From assembly GCF_019448115.1 (NCBI RefSeq), contig NZ_JAGFNY010000003.1, positions 38,928 to 102,927 on the forward strand: a stretch of 64,000 nucleotides of DNA, given 5' to 3'. Of this stretch, positions 10,201 through 17,932 are shown one piece after another. Under the pieces are notes generated by a model. The model had not been told where the DNA came from and did not search any database. It worked only from the letters and a program-made list of their open reading frames with translations. A program made the position numbers and the translations under genes. Each line of letters opens with the position of its first letter. Positions within the stretch are counted from its first letter, which is position 1. Source of the DNA: Succinivibrio faecicola. GTDB lineage: Bacteria; Pseudomonadota; Gammaproteobacteria; Enterobacterales; Succinivibrionaceae.

Positions 10201-10464
10201 AATGACAAAATTGATTTAATTATTAACGAGAAAATTGAGTCATTTTGTAATGAATGGTGTGTTGAAAGAACTGATATGAGATACTTTTCAAAGTACTACT
10301 CCAAGGAAATAGGTCTTGAAATCTCGAATATGGATAAATTCTGCTATTTTGATGAGTATGTTGCTAAAGGAGGAACATTATCAAAGCTTCGCTACAGAAA
10401 ATTAGTAAGAGAAAAAGCAGAATCTTTGATTGCTGAAGAAATTTTACCTTTAAGACAAAGGTAG
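7246..10464 (+). CDS. hsdR: Type I restriction-modification restriction/translocase subunit HsdR
   Basis: HsdR is the motor and nuclease subunit that translocates DNA and cuts it when both strands are unmethylated. The 1072-residue protein carries the N-terminal PD-(D/E)XK nuclease (RFDVTLLINGFP followed by the catalytic IELK near residue 155). The superfamily 2 helicase core follows: Walker A TTGSGKT near residue 290, DECHR near 408 and TGTPIF near 440. A second RecA-like lobe (LLTGFDAPCLSTLFIDR) and a helical C-terminal region that docks on the methylase complete it. No frameshift or missing motif was seen. It starts 14 bases after hsdS with an AAGGATTTT ribosome site. It lies between the two inverted hsdS repeats, so an inversion there would reverse it. 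Confidence 0.96.
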   Translation: MSELESTIEEKLIKVLTTGVSQWNYRQDLKNENDLWNNIREKLNASNANKLNGVLITDFEMEQIKEFIKTQAESPFKAGTWLSGENGLAQIPLKREDAKQGSISLDAIDNRQIKGGNSSYEVINQYVAFRDDSKDRNRRFDVTLLINGFPMIHIELKNQDHSIDEAFNQIKKYSGEGKFRGLFGLVQMFVVSNGTDTKYIAAATHDKLNKKFLISWVDKDNHRVDDYLSFAQHALNIPCAHELVGKYSMLDANTKSLLLLRPYQIHAIEAVKEASVHPDPKMRSGFVWHTTGSGKTITSFNVTRNLLDIPSIDKAIFLVDRKDLDQQTTLSFKSYAESTGDQIFETENTKYLEKALKSKDRIVIVATRQKMDCLLEKCKKAIANGDESAYYYKTAMKIKEKNVAFVVDECHRAISDQSKRIISEFFDTQFKKSLWYGFTGTPIFKENKKAECGQAARTTEQQYGRCLHKYTIKEALHDKAVLGFQVQSSGFSRQELEDIADQLDLGKDSDFIEKADRADLEDKVLKAFKAKSENKNFYDSPQHREQVIDYICNKSVDLFRLKEPNGETFEAILTCSSIAEAQKYYIEFKDFISKGRIKEKIKRLKPDFPKIAITYSVSENDESSEVNQNMMKAYLEDYNKMFDTKWTLENIASYNSDLNARLARKSGKYKVRKEQLDLVIVVDRLLTGFDAPCLSTLFIDRQPMSPQGIIQAFSRTNRIYSDKKSWGHIVTFQTPAMFKKAFDKALDLYSNGGGNYVQAPSYEECKDRLITALAELKAYKENPQDIEISSSTDKSELKKFASLFQRFDKALAAVQTYEEWSSEAEKYISRESSNDVTNENHSDDNEINNYQELQETDIGVILKGITGLTVSQKELDTYTGKYHNVIEEIKNREDSDDPIELDINYELESVNQTQIDYSYLIALMQKYVPASDEDTIRQINDPSIEKYITNMEVKNRKLGEVIRGIWEQIKTEPSQFRGKQVIHVINDKIDLIINEKIESFCNEWCVERTDMRYFSKYYSKEIGLEISNMDKFCYFDEYVAKGGTLSKLRYRKLVREKAESLIAEEILPLRQR

Positions 10465-10490
10465 TGTAGTAAGTAATAAGATTCTAAAAA

Positions 10491-10501
10491 TCAGCAGCGT
10501 A
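10491..10501 (+). repeat. Orphan partial copy of the TRD downstream site
   Basis: The eleven bases TCAGCAGCGTA lie between the end of hsdR and the end of the recombinase gene. The same eleven bases close TRD1 and TRD2 of hsdS (TCAGCAGCGTAAGT at about 6544 and 7165) and, inverted, silent cassette 1. No protein-coding reason for them exists here, so they may be a recombination scar or an extra recombinase site. Confidence 0.5.
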
Positions 10502-10514
10502 TTTTTTTTAGATC

Positions 10515-11429
10515 TTAAAGACTTGCTAACGATCTCATAACAATATCTACATCTTTATTCTCAAGTTCTTGAATAATATGTAGATATGTTTTCTGCGTAG
10601 TGTTCATACTAGCGTGGCCAAGTCTTCTGGCAACGCTAGCAATTGATACTCCAGCAAACAACAATAAAGAAGCATGTGTATGTCTTAGACCGTGAATCGA
10701 TATAACAGGTATTTTGGCTAACCTGCATTTACGTGCAAGAAGATCGTTAATTGTTGAGTTATAAAGCCTTGTTCCTTCTTTAACAAAGATGGGTTTGTCT
10801 TCTGGTAAGTTTTTTATCAATTCTGAGAATTGAACAATGGTTTGCCAATCAATCTGAATTTTTCTTACAGAAGATTTATTTTTTGTTGGTTGGTAACCTC
10901 CTTCCCCCTTGTAATCCCACGTTTTATCAATAGATAGAAGTTGATGAGCAAAATCGAAATCTTTTGGAGTAAGAGCAATAGCTTCCGAAAATCTCAATCC
11001 TGTTTTTGCTATCAATTGAATGAGCCAATCAGAATTTATGGTACTTCCAAGATCCAATACAGAAAGTAAGGAGTGCAGCTCAAACTGGCTTAAAAACTTA
11101 GGCTTTTTAGAACGAGATACTTTACCTTTGATGATAGCTTTTCGAGTAGGATCATGTTCAATCAATCCTTCATCTAAAGCATCCATGATTGCACCTTTGA
11201 GTTGATGATGAAAATCCATTGTTGTTTGTTTTTCGTGAACTTCTGCATAGTCATTTAATAGTTTTTGATATACATTTCTTGTCATTTCAAAAACTTTTAT
11301 GTTTGGAATCAACTTCTTTAACCATTGAAGTGTCATTTTATATTTATTGAGCGTTACTTTTCTTATGGCTCCATCTTTATAAATGGAAATCCATTTTTCA
11401 TAATATTCATAAAAAAGTGCAGTTTTCAT
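10515..11429 (-). CDS. Tyrosine recombinase, probable hsdS shufflon recombinase
   Basis: This 304-residue protein is a phage-integrase-family recombinase that breaks and rejoins DNA through a phosphotyrosine. The N-terminal SAM-like core-binding domain spans about residues 1-105. The catalytic set is complete: Arg146 (TGLRFSEA), a candidate Lys183, His246 and Arg249 (HGLRH), His272 (LGHAS) and nucleophile Tyr282 (TYLHI). An AAGGAG ribosome site precedes the ATG. On the minus strand it lies immediately downstream of silent hsdS cassette 1, and on the plus strand it converges with hsdR. Stand-alone tyrosine recombinases beside inverted hsdS fragments are known phase-variation enzymes in other bacteria. 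A role in hsdS shuffling is therefore inferred from position; a remnant prophage or integron origin cannot be excluded. Confidence 0.88.
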   Translation of the reverse strand: MKTALFYEYYEKWISIYKDGAIRKVTLNKYKMTLQWLKKLIPNIKVFEMTRNVYQKLLNDYAEVHEKQTTMDFHHQLKGAIMDALDEGLIEHDPTRKAIIKGKVSRSKKPKFLSQFELHSLLSVLDLGSTINSDWLIQLIAKTGLRFSEAIALTPKDFDFAHQLLSIDKTWDYKGEGGYQPTKNKSSVRKIQIDWQTIVQFSELIKNLPEDKPIFVKEGTRLYNSTINDLLARKCRLAKIPVISIHGLRHTHASLLLFAGVSIASVARRLGHASMNTTQKTYLHIIQELENKDVDIVMRSLASL

Positions 11430-11466
11430 AGTTGAAACTCCTTACTTTATGTTATTTGGAAAATAT

Positions 11467-11989
11467 ACTTACGCTGCTGAAGGGTGATAAGATTATCTAG
11501 TTTAAAAAAGAAAGCACCAATCTTTTTTTGTTCAGCTAAACAAGGAAGACATATTTCCATTTCCATTACTTTATTTTTAGAAATGTTATACCTTGAAATG
11601 CCTTGTGCGAGGAACATAAATTTCTTTCTAATAGATTCAGATCTAAGATTAAAGGCCATGAAATAAGGATCAATATCTATTATGGGACGGTAACCAAAAC
11701 AGAAACTATTTAGGTATACATTTGCTTGATTTTGAAGCCAAATAGAAGACATTCCTACTTCTTCTGGAGTTTCTGAAGATGTTGTAAAGAAGATATCGCC
11801 ATATTTGATTTCATTTTGCTTAGGATCAATTTCAATACTTTCTAATTGCTCAGGATCTGCAATTGCGTTGTTAAAGATATTCAAATAAGTAATAAACTTA
11901 GCATCACCGTGTCCAAAATCATCTTTGTTTTTTCCGGACAATCCTGTATATGTGCTACCAATATTCCCCAACTTACGCTGTTCCCAAGC
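11467..11989 (-). pseudogene. Silent hsdS cassette 1, identical to expressed TRD2 (inverted repeat arm B)
   Basis: This is a promoterless copy of a target-recognition domain, running from the GCTTGGGAACAGCGT block (11989-11975) to CAGCAGCGTAAGT (ending 11467). It matches 6656-7178 of hsdS in inverted orientation. The open frame around it runs from a GTG at 12091 to 11447, but outside the repeat it encodes unrelated residues: a start segment MKNEYLALKLLN and the short tail YIFQIT instead of the HsdS C-terminal helix. It is therefore a donor cassette rather than a working subunit. The recombinase gene follows 38 bases after the cassette on the same strand. Confidence 0.9.
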
Positions 11990-12089
11990 ATACGTTATTT
12001 GTTCATGAAAAAGTCTGAAAACTTGTTTCATTTTTATGAATATTGTTTTTTCACTATTTAATAATTTTAAGGCTAAATATTCATTTTTC

Positions 12090-12588
12090 ACTTACGCAGC
12101 TGAAGGGTAATAAGGTTATCTAGTATTGAAAAATAGTCGCCTATTTTCTTTTGCTCATGAGAAGATGGAATTGCAACAACTAGTTCTTTAATTATTTGTG
12201 CTGATAAATTTCCTTGTCCACCTTGGAGAAACGTTGCGATAATATTGCTCTTTTCTTTTCTGAACCACTCTACCAAAAAATCTGCATTTATATCCTTGTT
12301 AGGCAACAATGCCAATATAGCTTGATTTATTGCACCATCAAGTCTTGCACGACTTACTTCACCACTTGTGGCTCCATATAGTGCATATAAAATATCCCCT
12401 TTATGAACCATCTTAGCGGATGAATTATCCATACCTAATTTTGTAATATTCAATTCAGTTTTGTCATTATTAATTTCACCTGAACGAATGAATGGTATGT
12501 CTCCATCGTAATATTCAGCTGTTCCTGATTTTGGTGTTCCCCCAGAGTATGAAGTTACTAATTCTGAAACCTTACGCTGTTCCCAAGC
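12090..12588 (-). pseudogene. Silent hsdS cassette 2 with a different TRD
   Basis: The frame read on the minus strand from 12588 encodes AWEQRKVSELVTSYSGGTPK and continues through a complete TRD ending in LDNLITLQLRK. It then hits TGA at 12090-12088. It starts with the same GCTTGGGAACAGCGT block (12588-12574) and ends with a variant of the shared closing block (CAGCTGCGTAAGT), but the roughly 155 residues between differ from both expressed TRDs. There is no proper start codon at its beginning; the first internal ATG is at 12453. It looks like a silent donor that could give the enzyme a new half-site specificity. Confidence 0.88.
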
Positions 12589-12590
12589 AA

Positions 12591-12825
12591 TGACAAGAAA
12601 ATAAATTTCATATCTAATGGTTATTCGATGTAATCAACAAACTGTAGTATTATTTTTTCACTTCTTAGATTCCATTTTTATGAATTAAAACAACCCACCT
12701 TATAAATTGGCACCACATTTGCATAATAAAAACTTAGGATAAACTTTGAGTTTATCTTTAAGTGGATAAAATACTGATAATAAATAAAAATTTACTATCT
12801 GAAGCGAAATAAAGAGGAATGTGGT
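12591..12825 (+). other. Spacer between silent cassette 2 and fliK
   Basis: This AT-rich stretch joins the end of the restriction insertion to the flagellar genes. Its first hundred bases show no coding or repeat signal that I recognise. The fliK sigma-54 promoter lies in its second half. The right edge of the insertion must lie somewhere between about 12590 and 12707, because the promoter belongs to the flagellar side. Confidence 0.5.
12708..12723 (+). promoter_or_regulatory. Sigma-54 promoter of the fliK operon
   Basis: The sequence TGGCACCACATTTGCA matches the sigma-54 consensus (TGGCAC-N5-TTGCA) with the invariant GG at 12709-12710 and GC at 12721-12722, exactly spaced. Transcription would start near 12735, about 90 bases before fliK. 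In polar flagellar systems such as Vibrio the fliK-L-M-N-O-P-Q operon is sigma-54 dependent, so position and motif agree. Confidence 0.88.
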
Positions 12826-14622
12826 ATGCAAATAATTGCCTCTACGCAGAATGAAAAATTGTTAAATCTTGCCACTTCTGCCAGTGATAGAAATACTGAC
12901 AGATCATCAGGTATGGATTTTTCATATCTTTTCAATCTAGCCAAGACTAGTGACTCAATAAATGCTTCTCCTGTAAAGCAGCAAAACAAAGCTACTCGTA
13001 CTGATAGAAATACTCAGAGTCTTTATGGTGAGAATAAAAAAGATCTTTCTGTAATAAAAAAAGAAAACACAGTAACTTTCAAGCAAGGAAATATTGCAAG
13101 AAAGAGTAGTTCTTCTGAGACTTCATCTCGATATGAGAAGTTGGATCAGGATGTTTTAAATAAGAACAAATCTGATCCATTCAAAAATTTTAATGAATCT
13201 GATGAATGTAAAGAAATAAAAGAACAAGCAAAAATAATTTGTGAAGATGAGGTAAACAACGATGCTATTACTGATCAAGAGAATAATCAGGCAGTACAGG
13301 GGCAGATACTAAACAACTATAAACTGCTTGAAACACCAAAAATATATGCAGATGTGCAGGCAGAATCAAGACCAATTACAGAAGAGGATATTGAACTTCT
13401 AGAGTCTTTAAAAAACGCAGAAAACATGAACCCTGATGAAATATCTGATCCTAAAACAGAATCCTTAACAGATATCTTTTTAAAGTCTACTTTAAAGATT
13501 AAAGAAGAGGACGAGGTTGATGAAGAGCAGACTGATGAAGAGACTGAAGAAAAAACAGCTGATACAGTTGCAGACAACGCAAAGAAGCTTGCAATAAAGG
13601 ATCCTTCATCAACTGATAAGACTTTAAAGTCACAGATAGCATCTATGCTAACTGAACTTAATGCTGAATCTGTTGAGGTCGTAGATAAAATTGATACAGC
13701 ACAGAGTATCAATGACGATGAGTTTGGTGCAAAGACCTTTGAAGCAATTGAAGATTCAATTATAGCTTCAATGGAGCTTGAAGAGAATTCACACAACATC
13801 GAGAAAGAAGAGCTTCTCCCTGAAGAGAATGAGGTTAGCGAGTTTAAAAAGTCTCTTGATATATTAAAAGCTGCTGTAAAGGGAAGTGATTCAGAGACAG
13901 ATGTAAGTGAAGAGTCTTTAGCATCAGATGAGTTTGCAAATCCTGATGAAAATACTGCTAACACTAAAGATGCTGACAGAAACACAATTGTCCTTCGTGA
14001 TCAGAAGAATGCTGATTCATTAAAAGGCAGTAACGGATCTTCATCAAAGGATAGTGGTTCATCACTTGGTGGGAACCAGAATCATACATCTGCAAGCGCA
14101 TTTATTAAGGAGATGAATGCAAAGAGTGCAACTACTCAGAGTACTCATTCATCATTCTCAACACTTTTAATGTCATCTAATCTAAAGCAAAATGCTCAGC
14201 AGATAACAGAATCCGTTATGAAGATGGCTGCAAAAAACCTAAAGAGCGTTAATATCCAGCTGTCTCCTGAAGGTATGGGTAAGCTCAAAATAAGCATTGA
14301 TATGACAAAATCAGATGAGGTTGCATCTGTATCAATCAGTGCAAGCAATCAGGCAACAAAGCAGTTAGTCGAGCAGGGGCTTACCGATCTTAAAGAGAGA
14401 CTGATGGCAAATGACATCAAGGCTGATCCTAGAGTTGAAGAGTACAGCGAGCAGGAGCAGTCAGGTCATCAAAAAGAGCAGTCAGAAAAAAATTCTGATG
14501 ATCACAAAAAAGAGCACAATTTAGCTGACAATGACGAAAATATCGAGTTTATTGATGATAATCTCAGCTTTGAAAGTCTAATTAACTCACAAAATATAGA
14601 CTTTATGAACAAATTTGCATAA
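12826..14622 (+). CDS. fliK: Flagellar hook-length control protein FliK
   Basis: FliK is the secreted molecular ruler that stops hook growth and switches the export gate to filament substrates. This 598-residue protein has a long, low-complexity, acidic and Ser/Thr/Asn-rich middle (about residues 60-440), as usual for FliK. The conserved C-terminal hook-length domain is at about residues 455-550: NIQLSPEGMGKLKISIDM, then KQLVEQGLTDLKERL. The C terminus is again acidic. An AGAGGAA ribosome site precedes the ATG. It is the first gene behind the sigma-54 promoter and is followed by fliL after about 60 bases. Only the C-terminal domain supports the call directly; the order of neighbours makes it secure. 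Confidence 0.93.
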   Translation: MQIIASTQNEKLLNLATSASDRNTDRSSGMDFSYLFNLAKTSDSINASPVKQQNKATRTDRNTQSLYGENKKDLSVIKKENTVTFKQGNIARKSSSSETSSRYEKLDQDVLNKNKSDPFKNFNESDECKEIKEQAKIICEDEVNNDAITDQENNQAVQGQILNNYKLLETPKIYADVQAESRPITEEDIELLESLKNAENMNPDEISDPKTESLTDIFLKSTLKIKEEDEVDEEQTDEETEEKTADTVADNAKKLAIKDPSSTDKTLKSQIASMLTELNAESVEVVDKIDTAQSINDDEFGAKTFEAIEDSIIASMELEENSHNIEKEELLPEENEVSEFKKSLDILKAAVKGSDSETDVSEESLASDEFANPDENTANTKDADRNTIVLRDQKNADSLKGSNGSSSKDSGSSLGGNQNHTSASAFIKEMNAKSATTQSTHSSFSTLLMSSNLKQNAQQITESVMKMAAKNLKSVNIQLSPEGMGKLKISIDMTKSDEVASVSISASNQATKQLVEQGLTDLKERLMANDIKADPRVEEYSEQEQSGHQKEQSEKNSDDHKKEHNLADNDENIEFIDDNLSFESLINSQNIDFMNKFA

Positions 14623-14681
14623 AAAATCAAATAATTATTTGATGCAATATGCCATAATAAAAGAAAAGCATGGAGAGTCCT

Positions 14682-15218
14682 ATGGCAGCGAATGAAAAAG
14701 ATGATAACCTTGAAGAAGCAAAGCCAAGCAAAAAGAAGAAATTTTTAATGCTTATTCTGCTAGTTCTTCTACTGCTTGGTATATCAGCAGGTGGTCTTTT
14801 TGTTTATGAAAAATTCTTTAACGACAAAAATGAAGGCCCAACTCCAGAGGAGATTGCTGCTAAGAAGGCTAAAGAGGAGCTTGAGCAACGCCTTTTACAA
14901 AAAGAGATTTATGTTCCTTTAGGGGCTCCTTTTACTTATACTGTTAAAGGAGAGCGCCGAACCCATAACGGTCAGTTAGAACTTGTATTGGTTGTTATCG
15001 GTGAAGAAAACGAGGCCTTAGCTAAAAAGCATCTTGTACTTCTAAATTCAGTTGTGTTTGATAAGCTTTCAGCTCAGACTTATGAATCATTGCTTCTTCC
15101 TACAGGACGAAACAGACTGAAAAGAGAATTACTAGATGCAGTACGTGCACGTATGACTGAGGTTGCAAAAGCACCAGTCGTAGAGCAGATACTGTTTACA
15201 AGCTTTGTTTTACAGTAA
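14682..15218 (+). CDS. fliL: Flagellar basal body-associated protein FliL
   Basis: FliL is a single-pass inner-membrane protein that supports the stator around the flagellar basal body. An ATG exists at 14670, but the GGAG at 14671-14674 is correctly placed for the ATG at 14682, which gives MAANEKDD and 178 residues. A lysine-rich cytoplasmic N terminus (about residues 1-21) precedes one transmembrane helix (FLMLILLVLLLLGISAGGLF, about 22-41). A periplasmic domain ends in a hydrophobic LFTSFVLQ, typical of FliL. fliM begins 13 bases after its stop codon, in the fliK-R operon. Confidence 0.94.
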   Translation: MAANEKDDNLEEAKPSKKKKFLMLILLVLLLLGISAGGLFVYEKFFNDKNEGPTPEEIAAKKAKEELEQRLLQKEIYVPLGAPFTYTVKGERRTHNGQLELVLVVIGEENEALAKKHLVLLNSVVFDKLSAQTYESLLLPTGRNRLKRELLDAVRARMTEVAKAPVVEQILFTSFVLQ

Positions 15219-15231
15219 TGGAGCTTAATCT

Positions 15232-16278
15232 GTGACAGAATATTTAACACAGGATGAAATTGACGCCCTTCTGCATGGTGCAGATGATGTAGAGCCAGAA
15301 GTTCCCCAGGACACCTCGGGTATTAAATCCTTTGACTTTGGCTCTCAGGAACGTATTGTCCGTGGTCGTATGCCAACACTTGAGCTTGTTGACGAACGAT
15401 TTGCAAGACATATGCGTATCAGTCTTTTCAACATGATGAGACATTCTGCTGAAGTTACCTGGACTGGCGTTAATATGATGAAATTTGGTGAGTACGTACA
15501 GGGTCTGTATGTGCCTACCTCTTTGAACATGGTCCGTTTCAGACCATTGAAGGGTACAGCTTTAATTACTCTTGAATCAAAGCTTGTATTCATTATGGTG
15601 GAAAACTTCTTTGGTGGTGAAGGACGATTCAGAACCAAGATTGAAGGTCGTGAATTTACACCAACTGAAAGACGTATTATTCAGAAACTTTTAAAGATGG
15701 TGTTTGCCGATTACAAGGAAGCCTGGGCTCCTGTAATGGACGTTGAGTTTGAGTACTTGGACTCTGAAGTTAACCCATCTATGGCTAACATTGTAAGCCC
15801 ATCAGAAGTTCTTGTTGTTAATCAGTTCCATATCGATCTTGATGGTGGTGGCGGTGATTTGCACATCTGCTTCCCATACTCAATGATTGAACCTATCAGA
15901 GAGCTTTTAGATGCTGGTGTTCAGTCAGATAAGGGTGATACCGATGTCCGCTGGAACAAAGCTCTGCGTGAAGAGGTTATGGATGTTAATGTTGATATGA
16001 GAGTAAAGCTTTTAGATACTCTTGTGTCACTAAGAGATATCATGAACTTTAAGGTCGGTGATGTTCTTAATGTTGAAATTCCGCCAAATCTATTAGTATA
16101 TATTGAAGATCTGCCAAGCTATCATGCAAAGCTTGGCCAGGTCAAAGACAAGATGGCAATTAAAATCTCTGAGGTTCTAGAAAGACCTAAGAGTGTTAAG
16201 AATGATTTAAGCTTCATTAAAGGCAATAATATTTCTGTTGCGGATGATGATGATGTTGAAGAATTTGATGATGATTAG
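15232..16278 (+). CDS. fliM: Flagellar motor switch protein FliM
   Basis: FliM is the C-ring component that binds phosphorylated CheY and reverses rotation. The 348-residue protein begins with the CheY-binding and FliM N-terminal motif LTQDEIDALL (residues 4-13). The CheC-like middle domain includes NSxxP-equivalent MMKFGEYV and EGREFTPTERRI segments, and a SpoA domain (FKVGDVLNVEIP) lies at the end. The start is a GTG at 15232, preceded by GGAGC; the ORF agrees with the family start. An acidic Asp-rich tail closes it. fliN follows 11 bases later. All expected parts are present. Confidence 0.97.
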   Translation: MTEYLTQDEIDALLHGADDVEPEVPQDTSGIKSFDFGSQERIVRGRMPTLELVDERFARHMRISLFNMMRHSAEVTWTGVNMMKFGEYVQGLYVPTSLNMVRFRPLKGTALITLESKLVFIMVENFFGGEGRFRTKIEGREFTPTERRIIQKLLKMVFADYKEAWAPVMDVEFEYLDSEVNPSMANIVSPSEVLVVNQFHIDLDGGGGDLHICFPYSMIEPIRELLDAGVQSDKGDTDVRWNKALREEVMDVNVDMRVKLLDTLVSLRDIMNFKVGDVLNVEIPPNLLVYIEDLPSYHAKLGQVKDKMAIKISEVLERPKSVKNDLSFIKGNNISVADDDDVEEFDDD

Positions 16279-16289
16279 CAGGTAGTATT

Positions 16290-16691
16290 ATGTCAGATGA
16301 TCAGAAATTAGCAGACGAGTGGGCAGCAGCCTTAGGCGCTCAGGAAGGGGCAGGTCAGATTGAAGGTGTTGCTGTAGAGCAGTTCGATGAGGACAGTTCT
16401 TCTGCAAAGGCTCCTTTATCTGTTGAAGAGAGAAAAAAGCTTGATTCAATTCTTGATATTCCTGTAACCATTACTATGGAAGTTGGCCATGCAAAGATTT
16501 CTATTAGAAATTTACTGCAGTTAAACCAGGGCTCTGTAATTGAGCTTGAAAGATTAGCTGGTGAACCATTAGATGTTCTGGTTAACGGTACTCTAATCGC
16601 TCATGGTGAAGTGGTTGTTGTTAACGACAAGTTCGGTATCCGTTTAACAGACGTTATCTCACAGGTCGAAAGAATCAAGAAGTTGCAGTAA
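16290..16691 (+). CDS. fliN: Flagellar motor switch protein FliN
   Basis: FliN forms the bottom of the C-ring and docks the FliH-FliI export complex. The 133-residue product has a variable acidic N terminus (about 1-50) and a SpoA domain at about 53-131 with typical motifs (LDIPVTITMEVG, LLQLNQGSVIELERLAGEPLD). The length and the position between fliM and fliO are standard. fliO begins 2 bases after its stop codon. Confidence 0.97.
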   Translation: MSDDQKLADEWAAALGAQEGAGQIEGVAVEQFDEDSSSAKAPLSVEERKKLDSILDIPVTITMEVGHAKISIRNLLQLNQGSVIELERLAGEPLDVLVNGTLIAHGEVVVVNDKFGIRLTDVISQVERIKKLQ

Positions 16692-16693
16692 TT

Positions 16694-17101
16694 ATGAGAA
16701 GAATTATAAGCATTGCACTAATGCTTGTGTCAGCATCTGTTTATGCTGATGAAACTGCAACAAACAGGGGGCTAGTTTCATCAGCTAATATCGTTTCATG
16801 GATTACATCTACCTTTGTAATCCTTTTTATTATCCTGATATTGGCTTATCTTCTGAAAAAGACACGTTTTGGTCGAATTAATACTGGTGATCTCAGAATT
16901 GAAAATCAGCTTTTTTTAGGCCCAAAACAAAAGATTATGGTGGTAAATGCCTATGGAAGAAAAGTGCTGTTAGGCGTTACAGTCAATCAGATAAATTATC
17001 TTACAGATCTGGATACAAACAAGTCTGATTTTGAGTCTCTTTTAAAAGGATCTGCACAGATAAACGATAAGCCTCAAGAGAGTAGCGATGATACTGAGTA
17101 A
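16694..17101 (+). CDS. fliO: Flagellar biosynthesis protein FliO
   Basis: FliO is a small bitopic membrane protein that helps assemble FliP in the export gate. The 135-residue product has a short N-terminal hydrophobic stretch resembling a signal peptide ([15 protein letters not shown]), then one strong transmembrane helix at about residues 35-56. A cytoplasmic domain with the FliO pattern follows ([26 protein letters not shown]). It overlaps the start of fliP by 14 bases. FliO is poorly conserved; the position makes the call secure. Confidence 0.92.
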   Translation: MRRIISIALMLVSASVYADETATNRGLVSSANIVSWITSTFVILFIILILAYLLKKTRFGRINTGDLRIENQLFLGPKQKIMVVNAYGRKVLLGVTVNQINYLTDLDTNKSDFESLLKGSAQINDKPQESSDDTE

Positions 17102-17930
17102 AGAAAACTATATGGGCAATACAAAAGCCATCATCAAAAGGTTAGCTTCATTAAAGAAAACTTTCTTTGTAAGCCTTTGTCTTACAGTTTTCTTTGGCTC
17201 AATACTTTGCTTTTCTCAAAGCGCTTATGCAGAGAATACTCTTGATATATCAGCTTTTACTGTAAAGACAAATCCTGATGGTACTCAGGATTACTCATTG
17301 TCATTGCAGGTTGTCATCCTGATGACGCTTCTGTCCTTTCTACCATCAATACTTGTGATGATGACGTCTTTTACAAGAATTATTATTGTTCTCTCTATTT
17401 TAAGACAGGCTATCGGTCTTCAGACAGCCCCATCAAACCAGGTGCTGGTAGGTATCTCTCTTTTCCTGACACTTTTTGTCATGACACCTGTTTTTGACGA
17501 TATCTATACCCAGGCTATAGAGCCTTATATGCAGGAGAAAATTCAGGCTAGAGAAGCTTTGCAGATAGGTCAGAAACCAATACACAAGTTCATGATAAAT
17601 CAGACAAGAATGTCCGATCTGAGCGCATTTAGTGAATTTGCCAATATAAAAATTGATAAGCTTGAAGATGTACCAATGAGAGTACTTATTCCTGCTTTCG
17701 TGGTAAGTGAACTTAAGACAGCCTTCCAGATTGGTTTTATGCTGTTCTTGCCATTTTTGATTATCGATCTTGTTGTAGCTTCCATTCTTATGGCCATGGG
17801 TATGATGATGCTCTCGCCTATGCTCGTATCGTTGCCATTCAAGCTTATGCTGTTTGTTCTTGTAGATGGCTGGGCTCTTATTATGGGAACGCTCATGAGT
17901 AGTTTTGGTCTTGGAACGGCCGGAGGGTAG
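17088..17930 (+). CDS. fliP: Flagellar export gate protein FliP
   Basis: FliP is the main pore-forming subunit of the flagellar type III export gate (FliP5-Q4-R1). The 280-residue frame begins with a signal peptide-like stretch ([10 protein letters not shown] region, residues 24-50 with an AYAEN cleavage site). The conserved FliP core then shows the [19 protein letters not shown] motif near residue 92 and the C-terminal helices with [11 protein letters not shown] at 17088 overlaps fliO; an ATG eight codons later (17112) is also possible but has a poorer ribosome site. fliQ begins 2 bases after its stop codon. Confidence 0.96.
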   Translation: MILSKENYMGNTKAIIKRLASLKKTFFVSLCLTVFFGSILCFSQSAYAENTLDISAFTVKTNPDGTQDYSLSLQVVILMTLLSFLPSILVMMTSFTRIIIVLSILRQAIGLQTAPSNQVLVGISLFLTLFVMTPVFDDIYTQAIEPYMQEKIQAREALQIGQKPIHKFMINQTRMSDLSAFSEFANIKIDKLEDVPMRVLIPAFVVSELKTAFQIGFMLFLPFLIIDLVVASILMAMGMMMLSPMLVSLPFKLMLFVLVDGWALIMGTLMSSFGLGTAGG

Positions 17931-17932
17931 AG

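Noticed and set aside
11447..12091. The 214-residue frame as a working second HsdS
   Set aside because: Only one TRD, an unrelated N terminus, no promoter or ribosome site seen, and a seven-residue tail in place of the conserved helix; it fits a silent cassette better.
13317..13985. 222-residue open frame on the minus strand inside fliK
   Set aside because: It is serine- and valine-rich, the mirror of the acidic codons of the low-complexity fliK middle, with no known motif; fliK is supported by its domain and position.
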